Below, piece by piece: positions 9,554 to 18,292 of a stretch of DNA of 64,000 nt (position 1 is its first letter; each line of letters begins with the position of its first letter). The DNA lies in contig JBFWOQ010000003.1 in assembly GCA_050250395.1 (NCBI GenBank), positions 128,347 to 192,346 on the forward strand. Reading direction: 5' to 3'. The notes under the pieces are model-generated. The model ran no database searches. It had not been told where the DNA came from and saw nothing but the letters and a program-made list of their open reading frames with translations. The position numbers were made by a program, and so were the translations under genes. The DNA comes from JAGPUQ01 sp050250395. Lineage in GTDB: Bacteria; Pseudomonadota; Gammaproteobacteria; Pseudomonadales; Porticoccaceae.

Positions 9554-10312
9554 ATGAACGATCAGGACACTACCCACTTCGGATTTGAACGCGTCGCCCG
9601 TCCCGAAAAGGCCGCGCGCGTGGCGCAAGTGTTCGACTCGGTGGCGTCCCGTTACGACCTGATGAACGATCTGATGTCGGGCGGCCTGCACCGGCTCTGG
9701 AAGCGCGCCGCCCTGACCATGGCCGCGCTGCGGCCGGGCCAGAGCGTGCTCGATCTCGCGGGCGGCACCGGTGATCTCGCCGCCGAACTCGCCGCCCAGG
9801 TCGGACCCGCCGGCCGGGTGGTGCTGGCCGACATCAACGCCGCCATGCTCGGAGTCGGCCGCGATCGGCTGCTGGACCAGGGCATCGCGAGTAATGTCGT
9901 TTACGTCCAGGCCGATGCCGAGCAGTTGCCATTCCCCGCCGACAGCTTCGACTGCGTCACCATTGCGTTCGGCCTGCGCAATGTCACCGACAAGGAGCGC
10001 GCACTGCGCGCCATGCTCGCCGTGCTGAAACCGGGAGGACGCCTGCTGGTGCTGGAATTCTCCCATCCCGTCAATCCGCTGGTCGCGCGCCTCTACGATC
10101 AGTATTCGTTCCGCATCCTGCCCCGCATGGGCAAGCTGGTTGCGGGCGACGCCGACAGCTACCGCTACCTTGCCGAATCTATCCGCATGCACCCGAACCA
10201 GGAAGCGCTGCGCGCAATGATGGTGGAGGCCGGCTTTGCGGATGCCCGTTACCACAATATGACCGGCGGTATCGTGGCGCTCCACACCGGGCTCAAACCC
10301 CACCTGCGATGA
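9554..10312 (+). CDS. ubiE: Demethylmenaquinone/2-polyprenyl-6-methoxybenzoquinol C-methyltransferase UbiE
   Basis: A 252-residue S-adenosylmethionine-dependent methyltransferase of ubiquinone (and menaquinone, where made) synthesis. It shows the FDSVASRYDLMNDLMS segment, the SAM-binding VLDLAGGTGDLA, and the family signature IAFGLRNVTD. ATG 9554-9556 gives MNDQDTTHFGFERV, the typical UbiE start; the frame upstream is non-coding. Its stop overlaps the start of ubiJ (ATGA), so it heads a ubiE-ubiJ-ubiB operon. Confidence 0.95.
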   Translation: MNDQDTTHFGFERVARPEKAARVAQVFDSVASRYDLMNDLMSGGLHRLWKRAALTMAALRPGQSVLDLAGGTGDLAAELAAQVGPAGRVVLADINAAMLGVGRDRLLDQGIASNVVYVQADAEQLPFPADSFDCVTIAFGLRNVTDKERALRAMLAVLKPGGRLLVLEFSHPVNPLVARLYDQYSFRILPRMGKLVAGDADSYRYLAESIRMHPNQEALRAMMVEAGFADARYHNMTGGIVALHTGLKPHLR

Positions 10313-10977
10313 TCGCGGCACTCGCCCGGCAACAGGCCGGCCGGCTGGTCAATCTCGCGCTCGATCGAAATCCTGCTGCCCGGGAACGGCTGGCCGGCCT
10401 GGGCGACCTCTGCATCCCTATCCACATAACCCAACCCCGCGCGATGCTGGCGCTGCGGATTCACGCGGGCGTGGTTGCCATCGAGCCCACCGCCGACGGA
10501 CCCACGGATCTCGAACTCGCTGGCAGTGCACCGGCATTGCTGCATCTGGCCGCCAATCCCGATGCGCCCATCCCCAGCACGCCCTTTCCCGGCGCAGTAA
10601 CCGTCACCGGCAGCCCGGAGCTGTTTGCCCACCTGCGGGCCATTCAGGCCGAACTGGAACTGGACTGGGAAGGCATGCTGGCCGCCCATGTCGGCGCCAC
10701 CCCCGCTCATCTGCTGGGCCGCGGCGTGCGCAGCGCGCTGCGCGGGGGCAACGCGGCGCTGATCCGGAGCCGCGAGCTGCTCGTCAACTACCTCGCGGAC
10801 GAATCCCCTGCGCTGCCACCCGGCCCACTGCGCGGCATCGCACGCGCCGGAGCCGAGGCCGCACTCGCCTTCGGCGACTGGTTCGGTGCGGGCGCGACAT
10901 CCCCCGCTCCACCACCTGTCGCTCCATCATCTGTCGCGCCAACATCCGTCACACCGCCAACGGACGATTCGCGCTGA
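10309..10977 (+). CDS. ubiJ: Ubiquinone biosynthesis accessory factor UbiJ (SCP2 domain)
   Basis: A 222-residue protein with an SCP2/sterol-carrier-like domain in the first 110 residues, which in UbiJ binds the polyprenyl intermediate within the soluble ubiquinone-synthesis complex. Sequence conservation of this family is low, so the call relies strongly on position: it starts in the ATGA overlap with ubiE and ends 1 nt before ubiB, the standard gammaproteobacterial ubiE-ubiJ-ubiB order. The last 25 residues are a low-complexity Pro/Ser/Thr-rich tail that may be dispensable. Confidence 0.85.
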   Translation: MIAALARQQAGRLVNLALDRNPAARERLAGLGDLCIPIHITQPRAMLALRIHAGVVAIEPTADGPTDLELAGSAPALLHLAANPDAPIPSTPFPGAVTVTGSPELFAHLRAIQAELELDWEGMLAAHVGATPAHLLGRGVRSALRGGNAALIRSRELLVNYLADESPALPPGPLRGIARAGAEAALAFGDWFGAGATSPAPPPVAPSSVAPTSVTPPTDDSR

Positions 10978-10978
10978 G

Positions 10979-12613
10979 ATGATCCCTGCCCTGCGCGCCC
11001 TGACCATCGCCCGGGTGATGCTCCGCCACCGCCTGGACACGCTCGCCACCGGCCTGAATTTGCCTCTCGCCCTGCGTTGGCCGCTGCGCCTGCTGGCGCT
11101 GCTGCCGACCCCGCGACGGACACGAGGCGAACGTCTGCGGCTGGCACTGGAAGCCCTGGGCCCGGTGTTCGTGAAATTCGGTCAGATGCTCTCGACCCGC
11201 CCGGATCTGATCCCGAGCGATATCTGCGTGGAACTGCAAAAACTTCAGGACACCGTCCCGCCGTTTCCCGGGGAGGAGTTCACCGCCCTGATCGAAGCCG
11301 CGCTGGGTGCGCCCGTCGACCAGCTGTTCGCCCGGTTCGAACGCACGCCACTGGCATCCGCCTCGGTGGCGCAGGTCCACGCCGCACTCCTGCCCGACGG
11401 TCGCGAGGTGGTGGTGAAGGCCATTCGCCCGGGTGTGCAGGCCGTGGTCGAACTGGACTGTGCATTGCTGCTGGCGCTGGCGCGCGGACTCGAACGCTTC
11501 AGCGCCGAGGCGCGCCGCCTGCGCCCGGTCGAGGTCGCCCGCGACTACCGCACCACCATCCTCGACGAACTCGACCTGCAACGGGAAGCGGCCAATGCCG
11601 CCATCCTGGGTCGCAACTTCGCCGACTCGCCACTGTTGTATGTGCCGGCGATCCACTGGCCGCTGTCCAACCAGAAAGTAATGGTCATGGAGCGCATTCG
11701 GGCCATCCCGGTCACCGATGTGGCGGCGCTGCGGGCCGCCGGCATCGACTTCCGCGTACTCGCCGAGCGCGGCGTCGAGATTTTTTTCACCCAGGTGTTC
11801 ACCCACAATTTTTTCCATGCCGACATGCATCCCGGCAATATCTTCGTGGACATCCGCGAACCGCGCCGACCGAGCTATGTGGCCCTGGACTGCGCCGTGA
11901 TAGGCATCCTGTCCGACACCGATCAGTACTATCTGGCCCGCAACATGCTGGCCATCTTCCGCCGCGACTACCGCCAGGTGGCGGAACTGCACCTGCTGTC
12001 GGGCTGGGTGCCGGAAGGCACTCCGGTCGTCGCCCTCGAAAGCGCGGTACGGACCGTGTGCGAACCCCGCTTCCAGCGGCCGCTCAAGGACATCTCCCTC
12101 GCCTATCTGCTGATCGATCTGTTTCGCGTCGCGCGGCGCTTCGACGCCGAAATCCAGCCCTCGCTGGTACTGCTGCAAAAGACGCTGCTCAACATCGAGG
12201 GACTGGGGCGTCAACTCTATCCGGATCTCGACCTGTGGCAGACCGCGCATCCGTTTCTGGAACGCTGGCTGCGCGAACGTTTCAAGCCGACGCGGCTGCT
12301 CGAACGCCTGAAACGTCACGGCCCGGAATGGCTGGAGCAGTTTCCGCAGGTGCCGCAACTGATGTTCGACACCCTCAAACGCGTGGACGGCATCGAGCGC
12401 GCACTCCGCGAACGCGCGCCGGCCGTGCCGCCCGCGCGCCTGCGCAACGCCACCATGGGCGCACTCTGCGTCGGAGCGGCGGCGGGCATGTTGTTTGCGG
12501 CCAGTCCGGTAACCGAAGACACCCTGAAGGCCGCCAGCCTGGCGCTGGCCGGCTTCGGCGTGCTCCTGTTGCTGGCGCGGCGAAGCTGGGATAATCGCCA
12601 CCCACCCCGGTGA
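10979..12613 (+). CDS. ubiB: Ubiquinone biosynthesis ATPase/kinase-like protein UbiB
   Basis: A 544-residue ABC1/ADCK/UbiB-family atypical kinase-like ATPase needed for ubiquinone synthesis. Visible are the family KFGQMLSTRPDLIP segment (the KxGQ motif), the ASASVAQVH nucleotide-loop variant, FHADMHPGNIF (catalytic loop) and ALDCA in the DFG position. Two hydrophobic stretches close the C-terminus and should anchor it in the membrane. ATG 10979 sits 1 nt after ubiJ; the length is close to E. coli UbiB (546). Confidence 0.95.
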   Translation: MIPALRALTIARVMLRHRLDTLATGLNLPLALRWPLRLLALLPTPRRTRGERLRLALEALGPVFVKFGQMLSTRPDLIPSDICVELQKLQDTVPPFPGEEFTALIEAALGAPVDQLFARFERTPLASASVAQVHAALLPDGREVVVKAIRPGVQAVVELDCALLLALARGLERFSAEARRLRPVEVARDYRTTILDELDLQREAANAAILGRNFADSPLLYVPAIHWPLSNQKVMVMERIRAIPVTDVAALRAAGIDFRVLAERGVEIFFTQVFTHNFFHADMHPGNIFVDIREPRRPSYVALDCAVIGILSDTDQYYLARNMLAIFRRDYRQVAELHLLSGWVPEGTPVVALESAVRTVCEPRFQRPLKDISLAYLLIDLFRVARRFDAEIQPSLVLLQKTLLNIEGLGRQLYPDLDLWQTAHPFLERWLRERFKPTRLLERLKRHGPEWLEQFPQVPQLMFDTLKRVDGIERALRERAPAVPPARLRNATMGALCVGAAAGMLFAASPVTEDTLKAASLALAGFGVLLLLARRSWDNRHPPR

Positions 12614-12617
12614 TGCC

Positions 12618-13016
12618 ATGACCAGCGACACCTCCCCCACCCGGTTTCTCGATGGCGTCGCCTGGAATGCCGATGGCCTGGTGCCGGCCATCGCTCAGGA
12701 CGCCACCACGGGTGCAGTGCTGATGCTGGCCTGGATGAACCGGGAATCGCTCGCCCTGACGCTGCGGGAACAGCGCGCCGTGTACTGGTCGCGCTCCCGT
12801 GCACGATTGTGGCGAAAAGGCGAGGAATCGGGTCATGTGCAGCGGCTGATCGACATCCGTCTGGACTGCGATGGCGATGCGCTACTGCTGAAGGTGGAAC
12901 AGGTGGGCGGCATCGCCTGTCACACCGGCCGCCCGTCCTGCTTTTACAACGAATTCAGCGCCGGGCAATGGCACCCGGACAGTCCCGATCCGCGCTCCGC
13001 AGGCAAGACACCATGA
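12618..13016 (+). CDS. hisI: Phosphoribosyl-AMP cyclohydrolase HisI
   Basis: A 132-residue Zn/Mg enzyme opening the purine ring of PR-AMP in histidine synthesis. The metal-binding motifs are clear: WSRSRARLWRKGEESGH, then DCDGDALLL and the GGIACHTGRPSCF cysteines. It is monofunctional here, with HisE encoded by the next gene rather than fused as in enterics. It begins 5 nt after ubiB and overlaps hisE by the ATGA tetranucleotide, so it is probably co-transcribed with both. Confidence 0.95.
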   Translation: MTSDTSPTRFLDGVAWNADGLVPAIAQDATTGAVLMLAWMNRESLALTLREQRAVYWSRSRARLWRKGEESGHVQRLIDIRLDCDGDALLLKVEQVGGIACHTGRPSCFYNEFSAGQWHPDSPDPRSAGKTP

Positions 13017-13342
13017 GCGACATCCTGACCCGACTGACCGCCGTGCTCGCGGCGCGCCGCGAGGCCAATCCCGAGGTGTCCTATGTGGCGCGCCTGCATC
13101 GCGAAGGGCTCAACAAGATTCTCGAGAAGCTCGGCGAGGAATGCACCGAGACCCTGCTCGCCGCCAAGGATGCCGAGCACAGCGGCGACACCCGGGCCCT
13201 GGTCGCGGAGACCGCCGACCTGTGGTTTCACTCGCTGGTAATGCTCGCCCACCTCGGAGAGAATGCCGACGCCGTATTGGCGGAATTGGCGCGCCGTTTC
13301 GGTATTTCCGGACTGGACGAAAAAGCCAGCCGCAACCAATAG
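13013..13342 (+). CDS. hisE: Phosphoribosyl-ATP pyrophosphatase HisE
   Basis: A 109-residue all-alpha MazG-like pyrophosphatase that hydrolyses PR-ATP to PR-AMP in histidine synthesis. The family pattern KILEKLGEECTETLLAAKD (metal-binding glutamates) and ETADLWFHSLVML is present. ATG 13013-13015 overlaps the hisI stop. It is followed 12 nt later by tatA, the hisI-hisE-tatABC arrangement common in gamma- and betaproteobacteria. Confidence 0.95.
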   Translation: MSDILTRLTAVLAARREANPEVSYVARLHREGLNKILEKLGEECTETLLAAKDAEHSGDTRALVAETADLWFHSLVMLAHLGENADAVLAELARRFGISGLDEKASRNQ

Positions 13343-13354
13343 CCGGAGACAATC

Positions 13355-13612
13355 ATGGGACTGGGCGGAATCAGCATTTGGCAATTGCTCATCATTCTGG
13401 TCATCGTGGTGATGATCTTCGGTACCAAACGACTCAAGAACCTGGGCGGGGATCTCGGTGGCGCCATCAAGGGCTTCCGCAACGCCATGGGCGAAAGCAA
13501 AGAGGATAAAACCAAAACCCACGAGCCGGTGGAAGACGCCCGTTCTGGCGATGCCCAGGCACGGGAAACCGCCGACACAGACACAGGCACAGACACCCAC
13601 AAAAAATCCTGA
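13355..13612 (+). CDS. tatA: Twin-arginine translocase subunit TatA
   Basis: An 85-residue pore-forming Tat subunit: one N-terminal membrane helix (about residues 8-21), the conserved FGTKRLKNLG hinge, an amphipathic helix containing GGAIKGFRNAM, and a polar, disordered C-terminus rich in Asp, Thr and Lys. ATG 13355 is preceded by CCGGAGA. It heads tatA-tatB-tatC. Confidence 0.95.
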   Translation: MGLGGISIWQLLIILVIVVMIFGTKRLKNLGGDLGGAIKGFRNAMGESKEDKTKTHEPVEDARSGDAQARETADTDTGTDTHKKS

Positions 13613-13651
13613 CCCCCGGACGGGCCTTCACTCGCGGCCCGGAGCGCGCCC

Positions 13652-14068
13652 TTGTCCGATATCGGCTTTTCCGAACTTCTGCTGGTCGTCGCGATTGCAC
13701 TGATCGTGATCGGCCCCAAGCGCCTGCCGGAAGCAGCGCGTTTTCTGGGCTACTGGACCGGGAAACTCCGACGTACGCTGCACACGGCGCGCCAGGACAT
13801 GGAGCGCGAGCTGGGCATCGACGACATCAAGCGCGAAGTTCACAACCAGTTGCGGCTGGAGGAACTGGACGCCGAGCGCAAACAGGTCGAGGAAACCTTC
13901 CGGAGAACCCAAAACCAGCCGCCCAAACCGCTGGCAACCCCGCCGCCGCTGGATCCGGATACCCTGGATTTCATCGACGAAGAACCCGCGGAACCCACAA
14001 CGGAAACCGGGACCGCATCCGCTCCGGAAACCGCTGCCCGCGCGGGCACCCAGTCCCCATCACCATGA
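13652..14068 (+). CDS. tatB: Twin-arginine translocase subunit TatB
   Basis: A 138-residue Tat receptor component with an N-terminal membrane helix (MSDIGFSELLLVVAIALIVI), the VIGPKRLPEAAR hinge that marks TatB, and a long charged helix. The start is a TTG at 13652; no ATG is placed to give the conserved MSDIGFSELL start. The C-terminal 60 residues are Pro/Thr/Glu-rich. It overlaps tatC by ATGA. Confidence 0.93.
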   Translation: MSDIGFSELLLVVAIALIVIGPKRLPEAARFLGYWTGKLRRTLHTARQDMERELGIDDIKREVHNQLRLEELDAERKQVEETFRRTQNQPPKPLATPPPLDPDTLDFIDEEPAEPTTETGTASAPETAARAGTQSPSP

Positions 14069-14841
14069 GCGACGCCCCGGAAACCGATCGGGAAATAACG
14101 CTGGTGGAACACCTGATCGAACTGCGGAACCGGTTGCTACGCTGCCTGCTGGGGATCGGGCTGCTATTCGCCGGCATGTTCCCGTTTTCCAACCGCATCT
14201 ACGACTATGCATCGGCGCCCCTGCGCGTCTATCTTCCGGAAGGCGCATCGATGATCGCCACCGACGTGGCCGCGCCGTTCTTCGCTCCCATGAAGCTGAC
14301 CTTTGTCGCCGCGGTCCTGGCCGCCATGCCGGTGATTCTTTACCAGGCCTGGGCCTTCATCGCACCGGGACTCTACCAACGGGAGCGGCACATCGTGCTG
14401 CCGCTGTTCGCATCGAGCGTAATGCTTTTTTACGGCGGCATGGCGTTCGCGTACTACCTGGTGTTTCCGCTGATATTCGGGTTCTTCACCAGTGTCGGGC
14501 CGGAACACGTCGCGGTGATGACCGACATCACCCGCTATCTGGATTTCGTCCTGAAGCTGTTTTTCGCCTTCGGTTTCACTTTCCAGATCCCGGTCGCGGT
14601 GGCGATCCTGAGCTGGACGGGCCTGGTCAATCCGCAAACCCTGGCGGAAAAGCGCCCCTACGTCATCGTCGGCTGTTTTATGGTGGGAATGCTGCTGACG
14701 CCGCCCGACGTGTTCTCGCAGACCTTGCTCGCGGTACCCATGTGGTTGCTGTTCGAGCTGGGTATCCTGTGCGGACGCTGGATCTACCGCGCGAAGACTC
14801 CCGCCAACGAAACCACCGCGCTGGCCGACGAGGGCAACTGA
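14065..14841 (+). CDS. tatC: Twin-arginine translocase subunit TatC
   Basis: A 258-residue, six-helix integral membrane protein that recognises twin-arginine signal peptides with TatB. Typical N-terminal segment LVEHLIELRNRLLRCLLGIG, then the FAFGFTFQIPVAV helix and the PPDVFSQTLLAVPMW segment. ATG 14065 overlaps the tatB stop. It converges on a CoA-transferase gene with only 13 nt between. Confidence 0.96.
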   Translation: MSDAPETDREITLVEHLIELRNRLLRCLLGIGLLFAGMFPFSNRIYDYASAPLRVYLPEGASMIATDVAAPFFAPMKLTFVAAVLAAMPVILYQAWAFIAPGLYQRERHIVLPLFASSVMLFYGGMAFAYYLVFPLIFGFFTSVGPEHVAVMTDITRYLDFVLKLFFAFGFTFQIPVAVAILSWTGLVNPQTLAEKRPYVIVGCFMVGMLLTPPDVFSQTLLAVPMWLLFELGILCGRWIYRAKTPANETTALADEGN

Positions 14842-14854
14842 ACGGGCGCTTGGC

Positions 14855-16042
14855 TCAGCCGACCGCACCCGCGGCCCGCAGCGCGGCGATATCGGCTTCG
14901 GAACAACCCACCGATTTCAGCACCTCGTCGGTGTGCTCGCCCAGCGCCGGCGCCGGTCGGCGCACCGCGCAGGGCTCACCCGCGAAAATCGCCGCCGGCC
15001 GCGTCTGACGCAGGCGTCCGCCCCGCGGATCGTCGTACTCGATCAATGCGCCGGCATGACGGACACGCGGATCCTCGATCACCTCGTCGAGGCTATTCAC
15101 CTTGCCGCAGGGAACCCCTTCGCGATCCATGCGCGCCACCACCTCGGCGGTGGTCAGGGTGCGCGTCCTGCCCTCAAAGGCCACCAATAGCTCGGTGTAG
15201 TTGCTGAAACGCTCGAAAATCGATGCAAACCGGCTTTCGTCGACCAGATGCGGCAATTCCAGCGCCCGACAGGCACCCTTGAACTCCTCATCACCCACCA
15301 CGATGGTCGTGACGAAACCGTCGGCGGTTTGCAGCACACGATAGAACTCCGCCAGCAGCGGTTTCGGCTCAAACCCCTCGGCGCCCACGAAACCGTGGTT
15401 CCAGAAAACATCCGGCCACAGGAATTGCAGACTTGCTTCCAGCATCGATATTTGGACATGGTGGCCGCGAATGCGGCCCGACGCGCGCGCGAACAACGCC
15501 GACGAAACGGCCTGGGCGGTGGTCAACGCCGCGATCTTGTCGCTCGCAATCGTCTTCACGAGCTGCGGCGTGCCCCCATGGCCCTGAGCGGCCGCGAAAC
15601 CGGCCGTCACCTGGATCACCGGATCGTAGACGCGCTGATGCGACGCCGGCCCGTCCGGACCGAAACCGGAAATCGACACATAGATGAGATCGGGATTGAT
15701 GTCGTGCAGATCTTCGTACCCGTAGCCACTGCGATCGAGCGCGCCGGGGCGCGAGTTCTGCACGAACACATCGGCGGTCTTGATCAGCTCAAGCAGCGCT
15801 GGCCGCAATTGGGGATTCTTGAGATCGACGGCCAGCGAGCGCTTGTTGCGATTCATGGCGGCGTTGTAGCCGGTCACGCCGCCGCGCACGCCACCCACGT
15901 AACGCGAAGGGTCGCCGCGGCCCACGGTTTCAAGCCGGATCACATCGGCGCCCTGATCCGCCAGAATCCCGGTAGCAAAAGGCCCTGAAGCATTGGTGGT
16001 CACTTCAACGATACGAATGCCTTTGAGTGGTTCCACGGTCAT
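14855..16042 (-). CDS. CaiB/BaiF family (class III) CoA-transferase
   Basis: A 395-residue class III CoA-transferase, moving CoA between carboxylic acids; the substrate cannot be read from sequence. It has the N-terminal Rossmann start IRIVEVTTNASGPFATGILADQGADVIR and the family ISGFGPDGP segment. The expected nucleophilic aspartate falls in IASDKIAALTTAQ, so it should be active. It is more distant from the four tandem paralogues at 31.7-36.8 kb than they are from each other. It converges with tatC and lies in the same direction as an acyl-CoA dehydrogenase at 16.4-18.2 kb, which fits acyl-CoA metabolism. Confidence 0.9.
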   Translation of the reverse strand: MTVEPLKGIRIVEVTTNASGPFATGILADQGADVIRLETVGRGDPSRYVGGVRGGVTGYNAAMNRNKRSLAVDLKNPQLRPALLELIKTADVFVQNSRPGALDRSGYGYEDLHDINPDLIYVSISGFGPDGPASHQRVYDPVIQVTAGFAAAQGHGGTPQLVKTIASDKIAALTTAQAVSSALFARASGRIRGHHVQISMLEASLQFLWPDVFWNHGFVGAEGFEPKPLLAEFYRVLQTADGFVTTIVVGDEEFKGACRALELPHLVDESRFASIFERFSNYTELLVAFEGRTRTLTTAEVVARMDREGVPCGKVNSLDEVIEDPRVRHAGALIEYDDPRGGRLRQTRPAAIFAGEPCAVRRPAPALGEHTDEVLKSVGCSEADIAALRAAGAVG

Positions 16043-16167
16043 TTCTCCGCGAGTTATGGTTACTGCGCTCTACCCACCCCCGCTGCGACTCAATCCCCCG
16101 CTGCGTCCCTCCCTTGTCAGCGGACCGGGTGCATCGGGCACACCCGGTCGCCACGGTTCGATGGACT

Positions 16168-16353
16168 TCAGAGCGCTCCCATCGTCCAGGCGAACAGCAG
16201 CGCAAAACCGCTGATCACACTGACGACGATCCACAATACCAGCAGCAAGCGCAGCGGACGGAATGGCTGGCGCTCGACCCGATGAATCGGGGAATTGAGA
16301 TATTCCCGCACCCGCGCGAGATCGTCTTCCGACAACTTGGGCTTCTCGATCAT
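16168..16353 (-). CDS. Small single-helix membrane protein, DUF3094-like
   Basis: A 61-residue protein with a charged N-terminal half (LSEDDLARVREYLNSPIHRVERQPFRP) and one membrane helix (about residues 35-58). The pattern 'VxxYLxSxxxxVERxPFRP followed by a helix' matches the short DUF3094 proteins of gammaproteobacteria; their function is unknown. ATG 16351-16353 is preferred over an upstream in-frame start. It lies 39 nt downstream of the acyl-CoA dehydrogenase and may be co-transcribed with it. Confidence 0.7.
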   Translation of the reverse strand: MIEKPKLSEDDLARVREYLNSPIHRVERQPFRPLRLLLVLWIVVSVISGFALLFAWTMGAL

Positions 16354-16392
16354 CGTACAGCTCCGCCGCAGGGCTCCCACGAGCCCGGAACG

Positions 16393-18198
16393 TCATTCGA
16401 GCAAAAAGGCCTGCTCGCTCATCGCCATCAGTGGTCCGGCACCGGTCGCCATGGTCGCCACCAGGGTGCGGGTACGGGGCAAAATTTTCTGGTAGTAAAA
16501 CGCGGCGGTTTGCAGCTTCGCCCGATAGAACTCGGTCTCCGCGGTGCCCGCGGCGAGCGCGGCATTCGCCACCCGCACGGCCCGCGCCCATAGGTACGCC
16601 AGCGACACGTAGCCAGCGTACATCAGATAGTCGAACGCGGCGGCGCCCATCTCTTCCGGATCCTTCAGGGTGCGGGCACCGATGTCCCGGGTGATCTGTT
16701 CCCACTCCGCCACCAGCTCCGCCAGCGGTTGCACAAAGGGTTGCAGCGCCGGATCGTCCGCACAGTCGCGGCAAAAGGCGCCGATGCGCTGGAGATGGGG
16801 TGCAAGCACGGCACCCTGCGTGGCCAGCACTTTGCGCCCGAGCAAATCAATCGCCTGGATGCCGTTGGTGCCCTCGTAGATCATGGCGATGCGGGCATCG
16901 CGCAGATTCTGCTCCATGCCCCACTCGCGGATATAGCCGTGGCCGCCCAGCACCTGGATGCCGAGGCTGGCGGCTTCGAATCCGAGTTCGGTGCAAAACG
17001 CCTTGGCGATGGGCGTCAGCAACGCCAGCATGTCCTCGCCCTCTTGGCGTTCCGCGGGATCCTCGGCCAGATAGGCAATATCCACTTCCCGAGCCAGGTA
17101 CTGAATCAGGAGCCGGGTGCCTTCCGCGAAGGCCTTGATGGTGAGCAGCATGCGTCGCACATCGGGATGCACAATGATGGGATCGGCGGCACCGGCGGGA
17201 TTCTTCGGCCCGCTCAGCGAGCGCATCTGCAAGCGCTCGCGGGCGTAGCGCACCGCGCCCTGCAGCGCGCGTTCGGAGTGGGCCACGCCCTGCACGGCAG
17301 TGCCGATACGCGCGATGTTCATGAAGGTGAACATCGCGTTCAGGCCGCGATTGGGTTCGCCGAGCAGAAAGCCGCTCGCGTTATCGAAGTTGATGACCGC
17401 GGTGGCGTTGCCGTGAATGCCCATCTTGTGTTCGAGCGAACCGCAGGAAACGCCGTTGGCGGCGCCCGCGTTGCCGGCCGCGTCGGGCAGCCGCTTGGGT
17501 ACCGCGAACAGCGAAATACCCTTGGTACCGGGCGGTGCATCGGGGAGTCGCGCCAATACGATATGGACGATGTTTTCCGCCATATCGTGCTCGCCGGAGG
17601 AGATGAAGATCTTGGTGCCGTTGATGCGGTAGCTGCCGTCGGCCTGGGGATCGGCGCGGGTGCGCAGCAAACCCAGGTCGGTACCGGCGTGGGATTCGGT
17701 CAGACACATGGTCGCCGTCCACTCGCCCGAAATGGTTTTCGGAAGATAGATTTTTTTCAGCTCCTCACTGGCGTGGGCGGTGATGGTGAGCCGTCCGCCC
17801 TTGGCCAGAAAGGGGTACATGCTCCAACCCCAGTTGGCGGAACCGACGAACTCGTTGAGCACGCTCTCCAGGGAGGGCGGCAAACCCTGCCCACCGTATT
17901 CCACCGGGCCGGTGAGCGCGGGCCAGCCGCCCGCCATGTACTTGGCATAGGCATCCCGGAAGCCCGCCGGGGTACGCACGCCCTCCGGGCTCCAGGTACA
18001 GCCCTCTTCGTCGCCGCTGCGCCACAGCGGGGCGATTTCTTCTTCGCACAGCTTGGCAACCGCCTCGTAGATGGCGGTCGCCAGTTCGGCATTCATCTCT
18101 TCGCAGCCGGGCAGCCGCCGCCACAGGGCGGGAAAATCCAGCACCTCCTCGCGGACGAACTGCATGTCCCGAACCGGCACCTTGTAATCCGACATCAT
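16393..18198 (-). CDS. Acyl-CoA dehydrogenase (about 600-residue, DmdC-like class)
   Basis: A 601-residue flavoprotein oxidising an acyl-CoA to the enoyl-CoA. It has the FAD/substrate segments MCLTESHAGTDLGLLRT and ISSGEHDM, LGGHGYIREWGMEQ, and IYEGTNGIQAIDLLGRK, whose Glu is the catalytic base of the family. The extra C-terminal domain (about 470-595) places it with the longer acyl-CoA dehydrogenases that include 3-methylmercaptopropionyl-CoA dehydrogenase DmdC; the true substrate is unknown. The start MMSDYKVPVRDMQFV is typical of this class. Confidence 0.9.
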   Translation of the reverse strand: MMSDYKVPVRDMQFVREEVLDFPALWRRLPGCEEMNAELATAIYEAVAKLCEEEIAPLWRSGDEEGCTWSPEGVRTPAGFRDAYAKYMAGGWPALTGPVEYGGQGLPPSLESVLNEFVGSANWGWSMYPFLAKGGRLTITAHASEELKKIYLPKTISGEWTATMCLTESHAGTDLGLLRTRADPQADGSYRINGTKIFISSGEHDMAENIVHIVLARLPDAPPGTKGISLFAVPKRLPDAAGNAGAANGVSCGSLEHKMGIHGNATAVINFDNASGFLLGEPNRGLNAMFTFMNIARIGTAVQGVAHSERALQGAVRYARERLQMRSLSGPKNPAGAADPIIVHPDVRRMLLTIKAFAEGTRLLIQYLAREVDIAYLAEDPAERQEGEDMLALLTPIAKAFCTELGFEAASLGIQVLGGHGYIREWGMEQNLRDARIAMIYEGTNGIQAIDLLGRKVLATQGAVLAPHLQRIGAFCRDCADDPALQPFVQPLAELVAEWEQITRDIGARTLKDPEEMGAAAFDYLMYAGYVSLAYLWARAVRVANAALAAGTAETEFYRAKLQTAAFYYQKILPRTRTLVATMATGAGPLMAMSEQAFLLE

Positions 18199-18292
18199 CG
18201 ATCTCCAGGTTCATTGGCGCGCCCAGTTTAGGCAAGCTTGGCGGCAGGGAACAGCGCTCGCCGGCGGTTTACGGCGACTCCCCGGATCAGAT

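Noticed and set aside
10949..12691. 580-codon minus-strand open frame across ubiB
   Set aside because: High-GC antisense shadow; ubiB on the plus strand has all family motifs.
14855..16042. Possible loss of the catalytic Asp in this CoA-transferase (Glu in QISMLEASL)
   Set aside because: The family nucleophile maps to an earlier segment, IASDKIAALTTAQ, where Asp is present.
16729..18231. 500-codon plus-strand open frame across the acyl-CoA dehydrogenase
   Set aside because: Antisense shadow with no recognisable domain; the minus-strand gene has clear catalytic motifs.
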